The position numbers and the translations under genes are program-made. DNA of 15,208 bases from Thermoleophilia bacterium (lineage in GTDB: Bacteria; Actinomycetota; Thermoleophilia; Gaiellales; JAICJC01): the NCBI GenBank assembly GCA_025928435.1, contig JAICJM010000086.1, positions 1 through 15,208 of the forward strand. Reading direction: 5' to 3'. Within the stretch, counting starts at the first letter, position 1. Each line of letters starts with the position of its first letter. The notes beneath the pieces were generated by a model, which did no database searches, was not told the origin of the DNA, and was given only the letters and a program-made list of their open reading frames with translations. This document shows, piece after piece, positions 14,076-15,208 of the stretch.

Positions 14076-15208
14076 CACTCACATCCAACGTTTCGAAAAC
14101 GATCCTCATCTCGGTCGACCTGTCCGAGCTGCGGGTGGCCGTGATCGAGGAGGGCCGGACGGTCGAGGCGCTGATCGAGCGCCGCGGCGAGGGCTCGCTC
14201 GCCGGCAACATCTACAAGGGCAAGATCGACAACGTCCTGCGCGGCATGGAGGCCGCGTTCGTCGACCTCGGGCTGCCCCGCAACGGGTTCCTCTACGTCG
14301 ACGACGTCGTCGTCCCCGGGCAGGATCCGAAGTCGCGACGCCGGCGCAAGATCGACGAGCTCTTAAAGCCCGGCCAGGAGGTGCTCGTCCAGGTCGTCAA
14401 GGACTCGATGGGCACGAAGGGCCCGCGGGTGACGATGGAGCTCTCCATCGCCGGCCGGTTCCTCGTCCTCTCGCCGCACGGCGAGGGCTCGGGGGTGTCC
14501 CGGCGCCTTCCCGACGGCGAGCGCGAGCGGCTGCGCAAGCTGGCGAAGGGGCTCGAGCAGGACGACGGAGGCATCATCGTCCGGACGGCCGCCGCCGGCG
14601 CCACCGGCGACGACCTCGAGCGCGACCTGCGCTTCCTCCACAAGATGTGGGCACAGGTCGAGACGCGGGCGAAGCCGGCAAAGGCTCCGAGCCTCGTCTA
14701 CGCGGAAGCCGACCTGTCGCTGAAGGTGATCCGCGACCTCCTGGCCCGCAACGTCCAGGAGGTCGTGGTCGACTCCGAGCGCCAGTACCGCCGCATCCTC
14801 GGCTGGGTGCGCACGACGCAGCCGGAGTTCGTCGACCGCATCAAGCTCTACACCGACAGCGTGCCGCTGTTCGAGCGCCACGGCGTCGACCAGGCCATCC
14901 TCTCGACCCTGAACAAGCGGGTCGACCTGCCCTCGGGCGGCTACCTGATCTTCGACTACGCCGAGGCGTTCACCGTCATCGACGTGAACACGGGGCGGTT
15001 CGTGGGCTCGTCCGGCCGGCTCGAGGACACGATCACGCGCAACAACATCGAGGCCGCGCGCGAGGTGATGCGCCAGCTGCGGCTGCGCGACATCGGCGGG
15101 ATCATCGTGATCGACTTCATCGACATGGCCTCGGCCAAGAACCGGGGCGAGGTGCTGAAGGTGCTCCAGTCGGAGCTCGAGCACGACCGCACGAAGACCT
15201 ACCTGGTC
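14072..15208 (+). CDS. rne: Ribonuclease E/G, catalytic N-terminal part (cut by window end)
   Basis: Endoribonuclease of the RNase E/G family, which cleaves single-stranded AU-rich RNA in mRNA decay and in rRNA/tRNA maturation. The first 379 residues are present and open to the window end. After a short leader comes KTILISVDLSELRVAVIEEG (residues 9-28). The S1 domain follows (about 45-125): GNIYKGKIDNVLRGMEAAFVDLG, RNGFLY, PGQEVLVQVVKD, TKGPRVTMELSIAGRFLVL. GIIVRTAAAGA and the DNase I-like domain come next, with the catalytic aspartates in VIDVNTGRF (Asp304) and IDFIDM (Asp348), matching E. coli RNase E Asp303 and Asp346. The zinc-link cysteines would lie beyond the window. Unlike Streptomyces and Mycobacterium enzymes, there is no long N-terminal extension, so RNase G (rng) is an alternative name. 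The start is TTG with AGGAG seven bases upstream. Confidence 0.94.
   Translation, partial: MTLTSNVSKTILISVDLSELRVAVIEEGRTVEALIERRGEGSLAGNIYKGKIDNVLRGMEAAFVDLGLPRNGFLYVDDVVVPGQDPKSRRRRKIDELLKPGQEVLVQVVKDSMGTKGPRVTMELSIAGRFLVLSPHGEGSGVSRRLPDGERERLRKLAKGLEQDDGGIIVRTAAAGATGDDLERDLRFLHKMWAQVETRAKPAKAPSLVYAEADLSLKVIRDLLARNVQEVVVDSERQYRRILGWVRTTQPEFVDRIKLYTDSVPLFERHGVDQAILSTLNKRVDLPSGGYLIFDYAEAFTVIDVNTGRFVGSSGRLEDTITRNNIEAAREVMRQLRLRDIGGIIVIDFIDMASAKNRGEVLKVLQSELEHDRTKTYLV

Overview
The window is a GC-rich (about 70% by eye), densely packed, almost entirely plus-strand stretch of core chromosome. The order valS - folC - ndk - maf - mreB - uppP - mreC - mreD - mrdA - rodA - DUF697 protein - radical SAM protein (TIGR03960 type) - DUF2344 protein (TIGR03936 type) - rne/rng resembles the valS/folC/ndk/mre/rne neighbourhood of Actinobacteria. 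High GC, frequent TTG and GTG starts, four-base stop/start overlaps and an RNase E/G without a long N-terminal extension suggest a deep-branching rod-shaped actinobacterium, perhaps class Thermoleophilia. The taxon is an inference, not a read-out.

Layout. Bases 2-3641 hold housekeeping genes: the C-terminal end of valyl-tRNA synthetase, folylpolyglutamate/dihydrofolate synthase, a two-helix membrane protein with a double zinc ribbon, a 141-bp palindromic element that looks like a miniature transposable element, NDP kinase and a Maf nucleotide pyrophosphatase. Bases 3658-5680 hold mreB and uppP (undecaprenyl-diphosphate phosphatase). A 79-residue membrane protein gene on the minus strand (5677-5916) converges on uppP, and a 139-bp divergent intergenic region with a palindrome and a likely promoter separates it from the next unit. 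Bases 6056-11515 are a tight run mreC-mreD-mrdA(PBP2)-rodA-DUF697 protein: the elongasome with its lateral-wall glycosyltransferase and transpeptidase. Bases 11606-15208 hold the radical SAM protein, its DUF2344 partner and the catalytic half of RNase E/G, which runs off the window.

Functionally the centre of the window is the rod-shape and lateral-wall machinery: MreB filaments inside, MreC/MreD scaffold in the membrane, RodA and PBP2 polymerising and cross-linking peptidoglycan, and UppP recycling the lipid carrier. There is no defence island, CRISPR array, RNA gene or biosynthetic cluster. No gap without a gene exceeds about 150 bp. The most unusual material is non-coding: the 141-bp palindrome at 2492-2632, and three intergenic sites (near 5981, 11516-11573 and 13388) sharing a 13-bp 6-1-6 palindrome design, two of which bracket the radical SAM gene. 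Among the proteins, the points of interest are the DUF697 protein coupled to rodA with a GTPase-like but P-loop-less N-terminal half, a His-to-Gln change in UppP, and a CxxC beside the KTG motif of PBP2.
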